A stretch of DNA of 64,000 nucleotides from contig JAUXMZ010000048.1 of the NCBI GenBank assembly GCA_030683105.1, forward strand, positions 32,296 through 96,295, in the 5' to 3' direction. Each line of letters begins with the position of its first letter. Position 1 is the stretch's first letter. The DNA is from Burkholderiales bacterium (lineage in GTDB: Bacteria > Pseudomonadota > Gammaproteobacteria > Burkholderiales > SG8-41). Position numbers and translations under genes: made by a program. Below the pieces are notes generated by a model. That model was given only the letters and a program-made list of their open reading frames with translations. It was not told where the DNA came from and searched no databases. This document shows, piece by piece, positions 43,283-53,120 of this stretch.

Positions 43283-43972
43283 TCAGTGTGCGGGCTGTGG
43301 CTCCAGCGCGCGTTCGGCCTGCCAGGCGGTGGCGCGGATAGAGGACCACACCGGGCGTTTGAATTCCTTCTCGAGCATCGGGATGATCATTCGCGTGGGC
43401 AGCTGCGAGCAGGCGATGAACATCGCGTCGCAATCGGCCCGCATCGCCTTGCGCGCGCGCTCGGCGATCTGTTCCGGCGTGATCGCCGCCAGTTCCTCGA
43501 CGGTGCTCGCGCCGAACGTGCTCAGTACGCCCACCTTGATGTCCGCCTGCGCGAGAAACGCCTGCAGCTGCCGGTTGATGTAGTCCGAGTACGGCGTGAC
43601 CAGCGCGATATTGTGCACGCCCTGGTGTTTCAGCGCCGCGGTCATGGCGCTCGCCGTGGTCAGCACCGGCTTGCCGGTGACCTGAGCCAGTTCGGCGGCG
43701 ATCGCGGCGTCGCGCGCCGGGCCGGACATGAAGCCGGCGGCCGTGCACCCGTAGATGACCACATTGGTTCCGTCACCGGCGAACGTCTGCGCCAGGGTCA
43801 TGGCCTGCCCGACATAGGCCGGCAGGTCGGCCGGGGTGAGCAGGCCTTTGCCGCGCGGGATGCGCAGCGTGCTGCAGGTGCTGCCTTGGGGCAGCCACGC
43901 CAACAACTCGGACTCCATGGTCGTGTTGTTGGCCGGCACCATCAGCCCTATCCGGTATGCGGCTTGCGTCAT
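43283..43972 (-). CDS. Maleate isomerase / arylmalonate decarboxylase-like protein
   Basis: 229 residues. It begins YRIGLMVPANNTTMESEL, the start typical of maleate cis-trans isomerase and arylmalonate decarboxylase (N-N-T). Both catalytic Cys of the isomerase type are present: C76 in VVIYGCTAAGF and C188 in FIACSQLPT. With two Cys, isomerisation or racemisation is more likely than simple decarboxylation. It lies 10 bases downstream of a Bug receptor gene on the same strand, so a dicarboxylate imported through that receptor is a reasonable substrate. Confidence 0.85.
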   Translation of the reverse strand: MTQAAYRIGLMVPANNTTMESELLAWLPQGSTCSTLRIPRGKGLLTPADLPAYVGQAMTLAQTFAGDGTNVVIYGCTAAGFMSGPARDAAIAAELAQVTGKPVLTTASAMTAALKHQGVHNIALVTPYSDYINRQLQAFLAQADIKVGVLSTFGASTVEELAAITPEQIAERARKAMRADCDAMFIACSQLPTRMIIPMLEKEFKRPVWSSIRATAWQAERALEPQPAH

Positions 43973-43982
43973 CGCCCGCTCC

Positions 43983-44954
43983 TCAGTCTATGGTGACCCC
44001 GGTCATTTTCACCAGCTTTTCGTATTTATCGTAGTCCACGCGGACCCGTTTGGCCATCTCTTCGGGCGTGGTGTACCAGGGATTGAGCAGGGTGTCGTAG
44101 AGCCGCTTGCTGATCTCGGGATGCTCGAGGGTTTTGCGGATCTCGGCATTCAGCCGGTCGACGATGGCTTTGGGCGTGCCGGCCGGCGCGAACACCGCGA
44201 TCCACGGGTTCATTTCATAACCCGGCACGCCGGATTCGGCGACGGTCGGCAGATCGGGGAACTGTTTGACCCGGGCTTCCGAAGGCACGGCAAGCGCCCG
44301 CAAGCGGTTGGAGCGCACGTGAGGCAGCGCTGTCGATGCCGACACGATCAGCATCTGCGTTTCTCCCGACACCAGCGCGGTGGTGGCCGGCGCCGCACCC
44401 TTGTACGGCACGTGGACCAGTTTGGTGTTCGTCATCTGCGTGAGCAGCGCGGTGGCAAGATGGGGAAAGCTCGCGTTGCCCGCCGACGAATAAAGGATCT
44501 GGTCGGGGCGCGATCTGGCGAGTGCCAGCAGCTGTTTCACTGACTTCACGGGCAGCGAGGGATGCACGACCAGTATGCCCAGTTGCGCCGAGAGCAGGCT
44601 CACGCCGGTGAAGTCCTTGAGCGTGTCGTACGGCAGTTTGCGGTAAAGATGCGCGTTGGCCAGGTGCGAGGTGGTGTGCACCATGAGGGTATAGCCGTCG
44701 GGCGCTGCCCTGGCGACGGCCTCGGCGCCGATTGAGCCCGCTGCGCCGCCGCGGTTCTCGACGACGAATTGCTGGCCCATGGACGCTGACATGTGCTGGA
44801 ACACGATGCGGCCAACGATATCGGTCGAACCGCCGGCAGGCCAGGGGATCATCAGCCGCACCGGTTTCGTTGGATATGCCTGGGCCAACGCGGCGGGTGG
44901 CGCCAGCGTAAAGGCGAATGCGGCGAGAAAGGCAAAGCGCAGAATGGTGCGCAT
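43983..44954 (-). CDS. Bug-family TTT periplasmic receptor
   Basis: The start ATG at 44954, with AGGAG seven bases ahead, gives 323 residues; a longer frame to 45929 overlaps the amidohydrolase gene and is not real. The signal peptide MRTILRFAFLAAFAFTLAPP ends with AALAQ. The mature protein starts AYPTKPVRLMIPWPAGGSTD, followed by VVENRGGAAGSIGAEAVARA, VPYKGAAPATTALVSGETQM and VAESGVPGYEMNPW. It lies between an amidohydrolase gene and a maleate-isomerase-like gene in one three-gene transcription unit, which suggests the receptor captures their substrate. Confidence 0.93.
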   Translation of the reverse strand: MRTILRFAFLAAFAFTLAPPAALAQAYPTKPVRLMIPWPAGGSTDIVGRIVFQHMSASMGQQFVVENRGGAAGSIGAEAVARAAPDGYTLMVHTTSHLANAHLYRKLPYDTLKDFTGVSLLSAQLGILVVHPSLPVKSVKQLLALARSRPDQILYSSAGNASFPHLATALLTQMTNTKLVHVPYKGAAPATTALVSGETQMLIVSASTALPHVRSNRLRALAVPSEARVKQFPDLPTVAESGVPGYEMNPWIAVFAPAGTPKAIVDRLNAEIRKTLEHPEISKRLYDTLLNPWYTTPEEMAKRVRVDYDKYEKLVKMTGVTID

Positions 44955-44989
44955 GATATTGCTCCTGGTAAATTCGACGTTCGTTCTGT

Positions 44990-45853
44990 TCAAGGCTTGC
45001 CGAAGCCGAACAGCTTTTCCGGATTCTCGACCAGCACCTTGCGGCGCAATGTTTCCTCGGGCAGCCACTCGCCGAGCAGGTTGAACAACTGTACGCTGCC
45101 CACCTTGTCGGCAAAGGACAGGTGAGGATAATCGGAGCCCCAGATCAGACGGTCGGGCGCGACTTTCGCCACGGCACGCACCAGCGGCGCGGCATCGGCG
45201 AAATCGGGGGCGGTTGCGAAACGGTAGGGCGCGGTGAGTTTGGGCCAGCAGTGTCCGCCTTCGAGCAGTTTCAGCAGGTCGCGGAATCCCGGCTGGTCGA
45301 CGCCATCCTTCGCCAGGAACATGCCGATGTGACAGAGAATGAAATCGATGTCGAGCTTGCGCATGGTCGGCATCAGCGCGTGGGTAAGCCAGCCCGGACC
45401 GAGAAACTCGAGCACCCAGCCCAGACCCTTGAGCCGGCTTTCGAGCTTGGTGATGCGGCCGAGCAGAGCGTTGACGCGGCCCGGGTCGAACGGCGCGACG
45501 GGTGAGGTGTTGATGCGCACGCCACGCACACCGAGGGCGTGCAGCGCCTCGATCTCGGCATCGGGCATGTCCTCGTCGATGTCGGCTATGCCCAGGCGGG
45601 GCAGCTTCACTCTGGCCATCGCATCCAGCATGCAGCGGTTGTCGGTGCCGTAGGCGCTGGGCTGCACGAAAACGAGCCGTTCCATGCCGAGTTTTTTCGC
45701 CAGCGCGAGGTAGTCTTCGAGCGGAGCCAACGGGGGGATGTAGCGCGAGAGCGAGGCGACCGGATACTGGGCCAACGGGCCAAACACGTGAAAATGCGTG
45801 TCGCAGGCGCCGGCGGGGGATATGAATGCGGGTTGCAGGTTTTCGTCGTGCAT
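44990..45853 (-). CDS. Amidohydrolase, LigI/PDC-hydrolase-like
   Basis: The start ATG at 45853, with ccaggatc ahead, gives 287 residues (MHDENLQPAFISPAGACDTH). The TIM-barrel metal motif is CDTHFHVFGP; also LGIADIDEDMPDAEIEALHA, GVRGVRINTSPVAPF, DFILCHIGMF and LIWGSDYPHLSF with the catalytic Asp. This pattern fits 2-pyrone-4,6-dicarboxylate lactonase (LigI) relatives, which hydrolyse lactones of aromatic degradation. It is the first gene of a leftward unit with a Bug receptor and a maleate-isomerase-like protein. Confidence 0.9.
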   Translation of the reverse strand: MHDENLQPAFISPAGACDTHFHVFGPLAQYPVASLSRYIPPLAPLEDYLALAKKLGMERLVFVQPSAYGTDNRCMLDAMARVKLPRLGIADIDEDMPDAEIEALHALGVRGVRINTSPVAPFDPGRVNALLGRITKLESRLKGLGWVLEFLGPGWLTHALMPTMRKLDIDFILCHIGMFLAKDGVDQPGFRDLLKLLEGGHCWPKLTAPYRFATAPDFADAAPLVRAVAKVAPDRLIWGSDYPHLSFADKVGSVQLFNLLGEWLPEETLRRKVLVENPEKLFGFGKP

Positions 45854-45922
45854 GATCCTGGTCGTTAAGGTAAAGGTGGAGGGGAGAGGGTTTGGTCGTG
45901 AGCGCCGCAGGTCCGGGATTGT

Positions 45923-45951
45923 GGGACATAGGAACGCCCCCGAACTATAAT
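45923..45951 (+). promoter_or_regulatory. Candidate promoter for the Bug gene at 46180
   Basis: GGGACA (45923-45928), 17 bases, TATAAT (45946-45951). The 326-base gap 45854-46179 separates divergent genes. A 63-codon open frame inside it (45892-46083) has no family sequence. Confidence 0.5.
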
Positions 45952-46179
45952 TCAAGTGTGTTAAACGGGCAAACGCGCGCCGGTCTTTTGACGATGGAAA
46001 CCACCGTCGCACGCATGAAAAAAGCCCGTGCAACGGCCGCCTCGGCGCGTCGTGATCCTGTGCTTTATGCTAAAATGGCATAGCCATAAATCGTCAGAGT
46101 ATCGGGCGTGAAATCGCGATCAGCCGCGGTTTCGTTTCGTCGCGCAGCCCTCCAAATAAACTATCCCGGGAGAATTTCC

Positions 46180-47148
46180 ATGTTGACTTTCCGCATCGTG
46201 ATCGCGTCGGTCTTTGCGCTGGCGGCGGCCGTTCCGGCAGCAGCCCAGACTTATCCGACCAAGATTGTGCGCCTCATCGTGCCGCTCGCGCCCGGCGGCA
46301 ACGTCGACATCACCGCACGCGCCATCGCTCCGGAAATCGCCCAGGTCCTGGGCCAGCAGATGATCGTCGAAAACCGCGCCGGCGCGAGCGGACAGATCGG
46401 CGCCGAGTTCGTGGCCAAATCACCGCCTGACGGCTACACGCTGCTGATGGCCTCGAGCAGCCTGATGAGCAACGGTCCCGCGGTCAATCCCAATCTTTCC
46501 TACGACATACTCAAGGACTTCGTGCCGGTGGGCCGGGTGTCCGAGGTGCCGCTGGTGATCGTGGTCCACCCGTCGCTTCCGGTGAAAACCACCAAACAGT
46601 TCATCGCGCTCGCCAAGGCGCGGCCGGGCGAGCTGACCATGGCTTCGAGCGGGGTGGGCACCACCAGCCACCTGATCGCCGAACTGTTCCACATCTCGTC
46701 CGGCATCAAGATGCTGATCGTGCCGTACAAGGGCGCCGGCCCTGCGGTAACCGATCTGCTGGGCGGACATGTCCAGTCGCGCATCGACCAGATCACCTCC
46801 TCCATGCAATACATTCAGTCGAACCGCCTGCGCGCCATCGCCGTTACCACGGCGCGCCGCGCCAAGCAGTTGCCCGATCTGCCGACGATCGCCGAATCCG
46901 GCATTCCGGGATTCGACGCCAGCACGGTGACCGGGGTGCTCGCTCCGGCAGCAACGCCGCCCGATGTCGTGCAGCGACTGAATGCCGCGCTCATCAAGGC
47001 ACTCGCCAACCCGGCGCTGGTGGAGCGCCTGTTCGCCCTGGGCGCGGAAGTGCGTCCGAGTTCCAGCGAGGAGTTGGGCAAGTTCATACGCGAAGACCTC
47101 GCCAAGTGGAAAAAGGTGGTGGAAAAAGCGGGAATCAAACCCGAATAA
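46180..47148 (+). CDS. Bug-family TTT periplasmic receptor
   Basis: The start ATG at 46180, with ggga six to nine bases ahead, gives 322 residues. The signal peptide MLTFRIVIASVFALAAAVPA ends AAAQ; the mature start is TYPTKIVRLIVPLAPGGNVD. Family blocks: VENRAGASGQIGAEFVAKSP, VPYKGAGPAVTDLLGGHVQS, IAESGIPGFDASTV. It faces away from the amidohydrolase-Bug unit and precedes ribB by 127 bases. Ligand unknown. Confidence 0.93.
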   Translation: MLTFRIVIASVFALAAAVPAAAQTYPTKIVRLIVPLAPGGNVDITARAIAPEIAQVLGQQMIVENRAGASGQIGAEFVAKSPPDGYTLLMASSSLMSNGPAVNPNLSYDILKDFVPVGRVSEVPLVIVVHPSLPVKTTKQFIALAKARPGELTMASSGVGTTSHLIAELFHISSGIKMLIVPYKGAGPAVTDLLGGHVQSRIDQITSSMQYIQSNRLRAIAVTTARRAKQLPDLPTIAESGIPGFDASTVTGVLAPAATPPDVVQRLNAALIKALANPALVERLFALGAEVRPSSSEELGKFIREDLAKWKKVVEKAGIKPE

Positions 47149-47275
47149 TCCTGAGCTTGCCTGCGGCGGCCGCCGAATTTGACGTAACGCGGCCCGCCAG
47201 GCGCGCAAATTCCGGCCGCGGCACCTCCTGTATCATATGCAATTTCACCGCGGCATCCCGTAGCCCACAGACACG

Positions 47276-48373
47276 ATGGCCATCAGCCCGATTACCGAAA
47301 TCATCGCCGACATCAAAGCCGGCAAAATGGTCGTTCTCGTTGACGAGGAGGATCGCGAGAACGAAGGCGACCTGCTGATGGCGGCGGAATTTGTCACGCC
47401 CGAAGCCGTCAACTTCATGGCGCGCCACGGGCGGGGGTTGATCTGCCTTACCCTCACCGAAGACCGCTGCCGCCAGCTCAATCTGCCGCTGATGGTGTTC
47501 AACAACCGCTCGCCGCTGGGTACCAATTTCACATTGTCGATCGAGGCTGCCGAAGGTGTGACCACCGGCATTTCCGCCGCAGACCGCGCCCGCACGGTGC
47601 GGGCGGCGATGCGTCCCGATGCCAGTCCGCAGGACATCGTGCAGCCGGGCCATATTTTTCCGCTGATGGCGCAGGATGGCGGTGTGCTGATGCGCGCCGG
47701 ACATACCGAAGCAGGTTGCGACCTGGCGCGACTGGCGGGTGGGATGCCGGCGGCGGTGATCTGCGAAATCCTCAAGGACGACGGTGAAATGGCGCGCCTG
47801 CCGGACCTGGAGGAGTTCGCCGCGCAGCACAAGCTCAGGATCGGGACCATCGCCGACCTGATCCATTACCGCAGCAGCACCGAATCGCTGGTCGAGCGGG
47901 TCACGGAGCGCGATATCGAGACCGTGCACGGCCGCTTCCGGCTGTATGCCTATAGCGACAAGCTGGGCAACGCCACCCATCTGGCGCTGGTCAAGGGCAA
48001 GCCGCAGCCGGACAAGGAAGTGCTGGTGCGCGTGCACGAACCGCTGTCGGTGATCGACCTGCTGGACACCGGCAGCACCAGTCACTCGTGGAATTTCAAC
48101 GATGCTCTGGCCACCATCGGCGGCGCCGAGTGCGGCGTCATTGTGCTGCTGCACCGGCTGGAAACCGCGGCTGACCTGCTGGAGCGCGTGCAGCCGCAGC
48201 GCGCGGATGCAAAGTCACCGAAGTTTGCGCTTCGCAACTACGGTATCGGCGCGCAGATCCTGAGGGACCTCAAGGTGGGGAAAATGCGGCTGCTGGCCCT
48301 GCCGCGCCGCATGCCGAGCATGGCGGGCTTCGATCTCGAAGTGATCGGTTATTTACAGCCAAACAAAAAATAA
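47276..48373 (+). CDS. ribB: 3,4-dihydroxy-2-butanone-4-phosphate synthase fused to degenerate GTP cyclohydrolase II (RibBX type)
   Basis: 365 residues. The N-terminal synthase domain (1-205) is intact: [20 protein letters not shown] and [17 protein letters not shown]. The C-terminal domain aligns in layout with GTP cyclohydrolase II ([40 protein letters not shown]). The zinc site that should read C-x10-C-x-C after VRVH is replaced by [20 protein letters not shown], without Cys, so it cannot be a normal zinc GTP cyclohydrolase. Such hybrids are known as RibBX, and a separate RibA would be needed. It is followed by ribH and nusB. No FMN riboswitch is visible in the 127-base leader. Confidence 0.93.
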   Translation: MAISPITEIIADIKAGKMVVLVDEEDRENEGDLLMAAEFVTPEAVNFMARHGRGLICLTLTEDRCRQLNLPLMVFNNRSPLGTNFTLSIEAAEGVTTGISAADRARTVRAAMRPDASPQDIVQPGHIFPLMAQDGGVLMRAGHTEAGCDLARLAGGMPAAVICEILKDDGEMARLPDLEEFAAQHKLRIGTIADLIHYRSSTESLVERVTERDIETVHGRFRLYAYSDKLGNATHLALVKGKPQPDKEVLVRVHEPLSVIDLLDTGSTSHSWNFNDALATIGGAECGVIVLLHRLETAADLLERVQPQRADAKSPKFALRNYGIGAQILRDLKVGKMRLLALPRRMPSMAGFDLEVIGYLQPNKK

Positions 48374-48392
48374 CTAATATTATCATATACTT

Positions 48393-48863
48393 ATGTCAAA
48401 ATACGACAATATAGAAGAACTGAAGCCCGATCTCGACGGTGCGGGCCTGAAAATCGCCATAGTCATGAGTCGCTTCAACGCCGACATCGGCGAGGGGTTG
48501 CTGTCAGCCTGCACCGCCGCGCTCATCGGGCATGGTGCGCGCGAATCCGACCTGCTCATCCTCACCGTGCCCGGCGCGCTGGAAGTGCCACTCGCATTGC
48601 AGGAGCTTGCGCACAGCGGCAAATACGATGCGCTGATTGCGCTCGGTGCGGTGGTGCGCGGCGAAACCTACCATTTCGAACTCGTCGCCAACGAGTCGGC
48701 GGGCGGCATCACGGCGGTGCAACTCGAAACGGGCGTGCCGATAGCCAACGGCATCCTGACCACCGACGATGACGACCAGGCGCTGGCGCGCATGGCGCAA
48801 AAAGGCCGGGATTGCGCATTGGCGGCGATCGAGATGGCCAATTTACTGAAAAGGATCGAATAG
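48393..48863 (+). CDS. ribH: 6,7-dimethyl-8-ribityllumazine synthase
   Basis: 156 residues, ATG 48393. [20 protein letters not shown] binds the substrate (Phe-Asn), [15 protein letters not shown] and [20 protein letters not shown] (Gly-x-Val-x-Arg-Gly-x-Thr-x-His) form the active site, and [20 protein letters not shown] closes the family pattern. It condenses the ribB and ribD products to lumazine. The N-terminal segment ([13 protein letters not shown]) is typical of the icosahedral type. nusB follows after 5 bases. Confidence 0.97.
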   Translation: MSKYDNIEELKPDLDGAGLKIAIVMSRFNADIGEGLLSACTAALIGHGARESDLLILTVPGALEVPLALQELAHSGKYDALIALGAVVRGETYHFELVANESAGGITAVQLETGVPIANGILTTDDDDQALARMAQKGRDCALAAIEMANLLKRIE

Positions 48864-48868
48864 ACAGG

Positions 48869-49294
48869 ATGAAATCCAGCCGTAGACGTTCGCGCGAATT
48901 TGTCCTGCAGGGTCTGTACCAATGGCAGCTGACGCAAACCGACACCAAGACCATTGCGCTTAATCTGGCCGAGGGCAGGGGTTTCGACAAGATCGATAGC
49001 GATTATTTTTCCGCACTGCTTGACGGCGCGGTCAAGTATGCTGCGGTGCTGGAGCAGGAACTCACCCCCTGTATCGACCGCAAATTCAGCGCGCTCAGCC
49101 CGGTGGAGCGCAGCATACTGCTGCTTGCGGGCTACGAGCTCATGCATCGACCGGAAGTGCCGTACCGGGTGGTGATCAATGAAGCGGTGGAACTGGCCAA
49201 GTCCTATGGCGGCACCGACGGTCACAAGTTCGTCAACGGTGTGCTCGACAAGCTGGCCGCCCGCCTGAGGGCGCTGGAAGTCAAGCCGGTCTGA
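48869..49294 (+). CDS. nusB: Transcription antitermination factor NusB
   Basis: The start ATG at 48869 gives 141 residues (MKSSRRRSREFVLQGLYQWQ), the Arg-rich start that contacts boxA RNA. PVERSILLLAGYELMHRPEV, then PYRVVINEAVELAKSYGGTD, then GHKFVNGVLDKLA, is the family end. It binds boxA of rRNA leaders with NusE. The gene sits five bases after ribH, the usual proteobacterial order. Confidence 0.97.
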   Translation: MKSSRRRSREFVLQGLYQWQLTQTDTKTIALNLAEGRGFDKIDSDYFSALLDGAVKYAAVLEQELTPCIDRKFSALSPVERSILLLAGYELMHRPEVPYRVVINEAVELAKSYGGTDGHKFVNGVLDKLAARLRALEVKPV

Positions 49295-49322
49295 GTGGTG
49301 CTCGTATTTTCAGGAGGGAAAG

Positions 49323-49580
49323 TTGGATTCAAAACTCAAGAAACGAATTTATGCATTTTATTTCGCCGGGGTAGTCAACCTGGTCCTCGGCATGTATGTG
49401 CTCGTCGCGGGCGGCTCGATGATGCCGCGTGGCACGGTGCTGCTGCTGGTGTTTTTCTTTTTTGGATTTGCGGCAGTCGATTTTTATTTTCCGAAAATGC
49501 TGAAAAAGAAATGGGACGAGCAGCAAAAACAGCTTGAGGTGCAGCAGCGCAAGTCTGCGGAAGTAAAGAGTGAAGAGTGA
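49323..49580 (+). CDS. Small two-helix inner-membrane protein
   Basis: 85 residues from TTG at 49323; the start is fixed by aggagggaaag immediately ahead. Two membrane segments (about 10-30, YAFYFAGVVNLVLGMYVLVA; about 36-54, RGTVLLLVFFFFGFAAVDFY) are followed by a highly charged tail, KKKWDEQQKQLEVQQRKSAE. It overlaps thiL by four bases (GTGA), so it is co-translated in the nusB-thiL operon. No family name; function unknown. Confidence 0.8.
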   Translation: MDSKLKKRIYAFYFAGVVNLVLGMYVLVAGGSMMPRGTVLLLVFFFFGFAAVDFYFPKMLKKKWDEQQKQLEVQQRKSAEVKSEE

Positions 49581-50557
49581 AGGGAAACACCCTTACTGAA
49601 TTCGAGTTGATCAAGCGCTACTTCACGCATCCGGCGCCCGGCGCCCGGCTCGGCGTGGGGGATGATGCCGCACTGGTGCGCGCGGCGCGCGGCATGGAGA
49701 TTGCGGTATCCGCTGACATGCTGGTGTGCGGGACCCATTTTTTTGCCGACGCCGAACCCGGGCAACTGGGCCACAAGGCGCTGGCGGTCAATCTTTCCGA
49801 CATGGCGGCGATGGGCGCAACCCCGCGCTGGGCGACACTATCGCTGGCGCTGCCCCGGGTCGCGCCGCACTGGCTGCGCGCGTTCTCAGGCGGCTTCATG
49901 AAACTCGCACGCAAGCATGGCGTCGATCTGGTGGGTGGTGACACCACCCGCGGCCCGCTCAATATCTGCGTGCAGATCATGGGTGAAGTGCCGGCGGGGC
50001 AGGCGCTGCGGCGTGACGGCGCGCGCATCGGCGACGAGGTATGGGTATCGGGCCAGATCGGCGATGCTGCGCTGGCGCTGGTGGCACTCGGTAAACGCAT
50101 CCGTCTCAAGCCGCTGGAACTCGCGGCAGTGACACGCCGGCTGCACCAGCCCACGCCGCGCGTGGCGTTGGGCGTGGCGCTGCGAAAAATTGCGCACTGC
50201 GCGATCGATATTTCCGACGGCCTGTGTGCCGACCTGGGCCATATCTGCGAGCGCTCGGGTGTGGCCGTCACGGTCAATTTTGATCGGCTGCCGATCTCGC
50301 CGGTGCTGCGCCGTTACCTGGATCGCCCGGTGGCGCGTGCCGCGCTGCTGGCTGGCGGGGACGATTATGAACTGTGTTTTACAGCGGCGCCGGTGCGTCA
50401 CCAGGTCATCCTCAACGTAGCGCGTCGTCTCGGTCTTGCGCTGGCCTGCGTCGGCAGCGTGCAGCGCGCGGGTCGGGGAAAACCGCAGCTTACGGTCCTC
50501 GCGGGAAATGGCGCGCGGATGGATGTGACAAGCGGCGGATTCGATCATTTTGGCTGA
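49577..50557 (+). CDS. thiL: Thiamine-monophosphate kinase
   Basis: 326 residues from GTG 49577. It begins LTEFELIKRYFTHPAPGARL, then GVGDDAALVRAARGMEIAVS and ADMLVCGTHFF (Mg/ATP site), LAVNLSDMAAMGATPRWATL and the late CAIDISDGLCADLGHIC. It phosphorylates TMP to TPP. The gene overlaps the small membrane protein at its start and pgpA at its end, giving a compact operon. Confidence 0.97.
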   Translation: MKGNTLTEFELIKRYFTHPAPGARLGVGDDAALVRAARGMEIAVSADMLVCGTHFFADAEPGQLGHKALAVNLSDMAAMGATPRWATLSLALPRVAPHWLRAFSGGFMKLARKHGVDLVGGDTTRGPLNICVQIMGEVPAGQALRRDGARIGDEVWVSGQIGDAALALVALGKRIRLKPLELAAVTRRLHQPTPRVALGVALRKIAHCAIDISDGLCADLGHICERSGVAVTVNFDRLPISPVLRRYLDRPVARAALLAGGDDYELCFTAAPVRHQVILNVARRLGLALACVGSVQRAGRGKPQLTVLAGNGARMDVTSGGFDHFG

Positions 50558-51044
50558 AACCATGCCGACTCCGTCCTGGCGCTTCGTGCTGCGGCATCCG
50601 GCGCACACCCTCGCATTCGGCTTTGGCGCCGGGCTGGCACCCGCAGCGCCAGGGACGGCGGGAACGCTGCTGGCATTTCCGCTGTTCTGGCTGCTCCAGC
50701 CGTGGCTGTCGCCGATCGGGTTCATGCTGTTGCTCGCGGTCATGTTTGCAGCCGGCATCTGGGCCTGCGACAAAACCGGACGCGCGCTCGGAGTCGCAGA
50801 TCACGGCGGCATGGTGTGGGATGAAGTCGTCGCGTTCATGCTGGTGCTGTTTTTCACCCCCGACTCTTTGTATTGGCAGGCGTTTGCGTTCCTGCTGTTC
50901 CGCCTGTTTGATATATTCAAGCCGCAGCCTATCCGCTACTACGACCGGACCTTCAAGAACGGTTTCGGTGTCATGCTCGATGACCTGGTCGCGGCGTTCT
51001 ATACGCTGCTGGTGCTGGCGCTGTGGCGGGTTTTCGCCGGATGA
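50550..51044 (+). CDS. pgpA: Phosphatidylglycerophosphatase A
   Basis: 164 residues from TTG 50550 (an ATG at 50562 is the alternative). LAFGFGAGLAPAAPGTAGTL, the conserved P-G-T-x-G-(T/S), and DKTGRALGVADHGGMVWDEV are the PgpA signature; three to four membrane segments. It dephosphorylates PGP in phosphatidylglycerol synthesis. It overlaps thiL by eight bases. Confidence 0.95.
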   Translation: MAETMPTPSWRFVLRHPAHTLAFGFGAGLAPAAPGTAGTLLAFPLFWLLQPWLSPIGFMLLLAVMFAAGIWACDKTGRALGVADHGGMVWDEVVAFMLVLFFTPDSLYWQAFAFLLFRLFDIFKPQPIRYYDRTFKNGFGVMLDDLVAAFYTLLVLALWRVFAG

Positions 51045-51053
51045 GAGGAGATC

Positions 51054-51554
51054 ATGACTGATTCGCAACTGTATGCTCTGGCGGAGCAGGTCGGCCAGGC
51101 GCTGAAAGCGCGGGGATTGATGCTCGCCACCGCCGAATCCTGCACCGGCGGCTGGATTGCCGAGGCAGTGACCATGGTGTCCGGCAGCTCCGGCTGGTTC
51201 GAACGCGGTTTCATAACCTATACCTATATTTCCAAGCGCGAAATGCTGGGCGTCAGCGATGCCACGCTGGGCAGTCATGGCGCGGTTTCGGAGCAAACGG
51301 TGCGGGAGATGGTGCAGGGCGCGCTGGCCCACAGTCATGCGCAAGTCGCCGTGGCGGTGAGCGGCACCGCCGGGCCGGGCGGCGGCACTCTGGACAAGCC
51401 GGTGGGCACGGTATGTCTGGCGTGGGCGTTAAAAGATGGCGACCTGCGCTCGGAAACACGACATATGGCGGGCGACCGTGAAGCCGTACGCAGGCAGTCG
51501 GTGGAACATGCGCTCAAGGGCGTGTTGCGCCTGCTCGAAGGTGTGGCGAAATAA
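51054..51554 (+). CDS. pncC: Nicotinamide-nucleotide amidohydrolase (CinA C-terminal type)
   Basis: 166 residues, ATG 51054, with gagaggagatc ahead. [40 protein letters not shown] and [20 protein letters not shown] are the CinA-C blocks. The N-terminal molybdopterin-like CinA domain is absent, as in E. coli PncC. It deamidates NMN. It lies upstream of recA, as often seen. Confidence 0.95.
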   Translation: MTDSQLYALAEQVGQALKARGLMLATAESCTGGWIAEAVTMVSGSSGWFERGFITYTYISKREMLGVSDATLGSHGAVSEQTVREMVQGALAHSHAQVAVAVSGTAGPGGGTLDKPVGTVCLAWALKDGDLRSETRHMAGDREAVRRQSVEHALKGVLRLLEGVAK

Positions 51555-51648
51555 ACCCATCCCGGTCATCCGTATCCCGCGCCCCGCGTTTCATTATGTT
51601 AGGCGCTCTAAATGTGCCATAATTTCAAGCTTGCTTGCAGAGGAAAAC

Positions 51649-52692
<1,044 letters not shown>

Positions 52693-53120
52693 AACCAGCC
52701 TGCGCGCGCGGGCGCTGAGGCTGCTGGCACGCCGCGAACATTCGCGGCTGGAACTTCAGCGCAAGCTCGCCTCCCATGCCGAGGATCCGGACGAGGTGAC
52801 AGACCTGATCGAGGATCTCGTGCGTCGCGGCTGGCTTTCGGAAGAGCGCGTCGTCGAGCAGATCATTCATGCGCGGCGCGACAAATTGGGCAGCCAGCGC
52901 ATCCAGCGCGAGTTGCTCGAAAAGGGCGTGGACGGGGAACTCGTGGACCGGGCACTGCCCCAGCTCAGGGACGGCGACATGGCGGCGGCGCGGGCGCTAT
53001 GGCAGCGGAAGTTCGGGAAACCCCCGGCAGACACGGCAGCACGTGCCAAGCAGGTGCGGTTCATGCAAAGCCGCGGGTTTGCGCTGGAGACGGTATTGCG
53101 CATCATCAGACAGGGTGGAG

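Noticed and set aside
43983..45929. 648-codon open frame as one fusion protein
   Set aside because: Only the 323 residues from 44954 are receptor sequence with a proper signal peptide and ribosome site; the upstream part is a shadow of the amidohydrolase gene in another frame.
45892..46083. 63-codon open frame in a divergent promoter region
   Set aside because: No family-like sequence, no clear ribosome site; it overlaps a good promoter match.
47149..47275. Possible FMN riboswitch before ribB
   Set aside because: The conserved RFN sequence blocks are absent from the 127-base leader, and also from the short gap before ribD.
51555..51648. LexA box upstream of recA
   Set aside because: No CTGT-N8-ACAG match is present in the leader.
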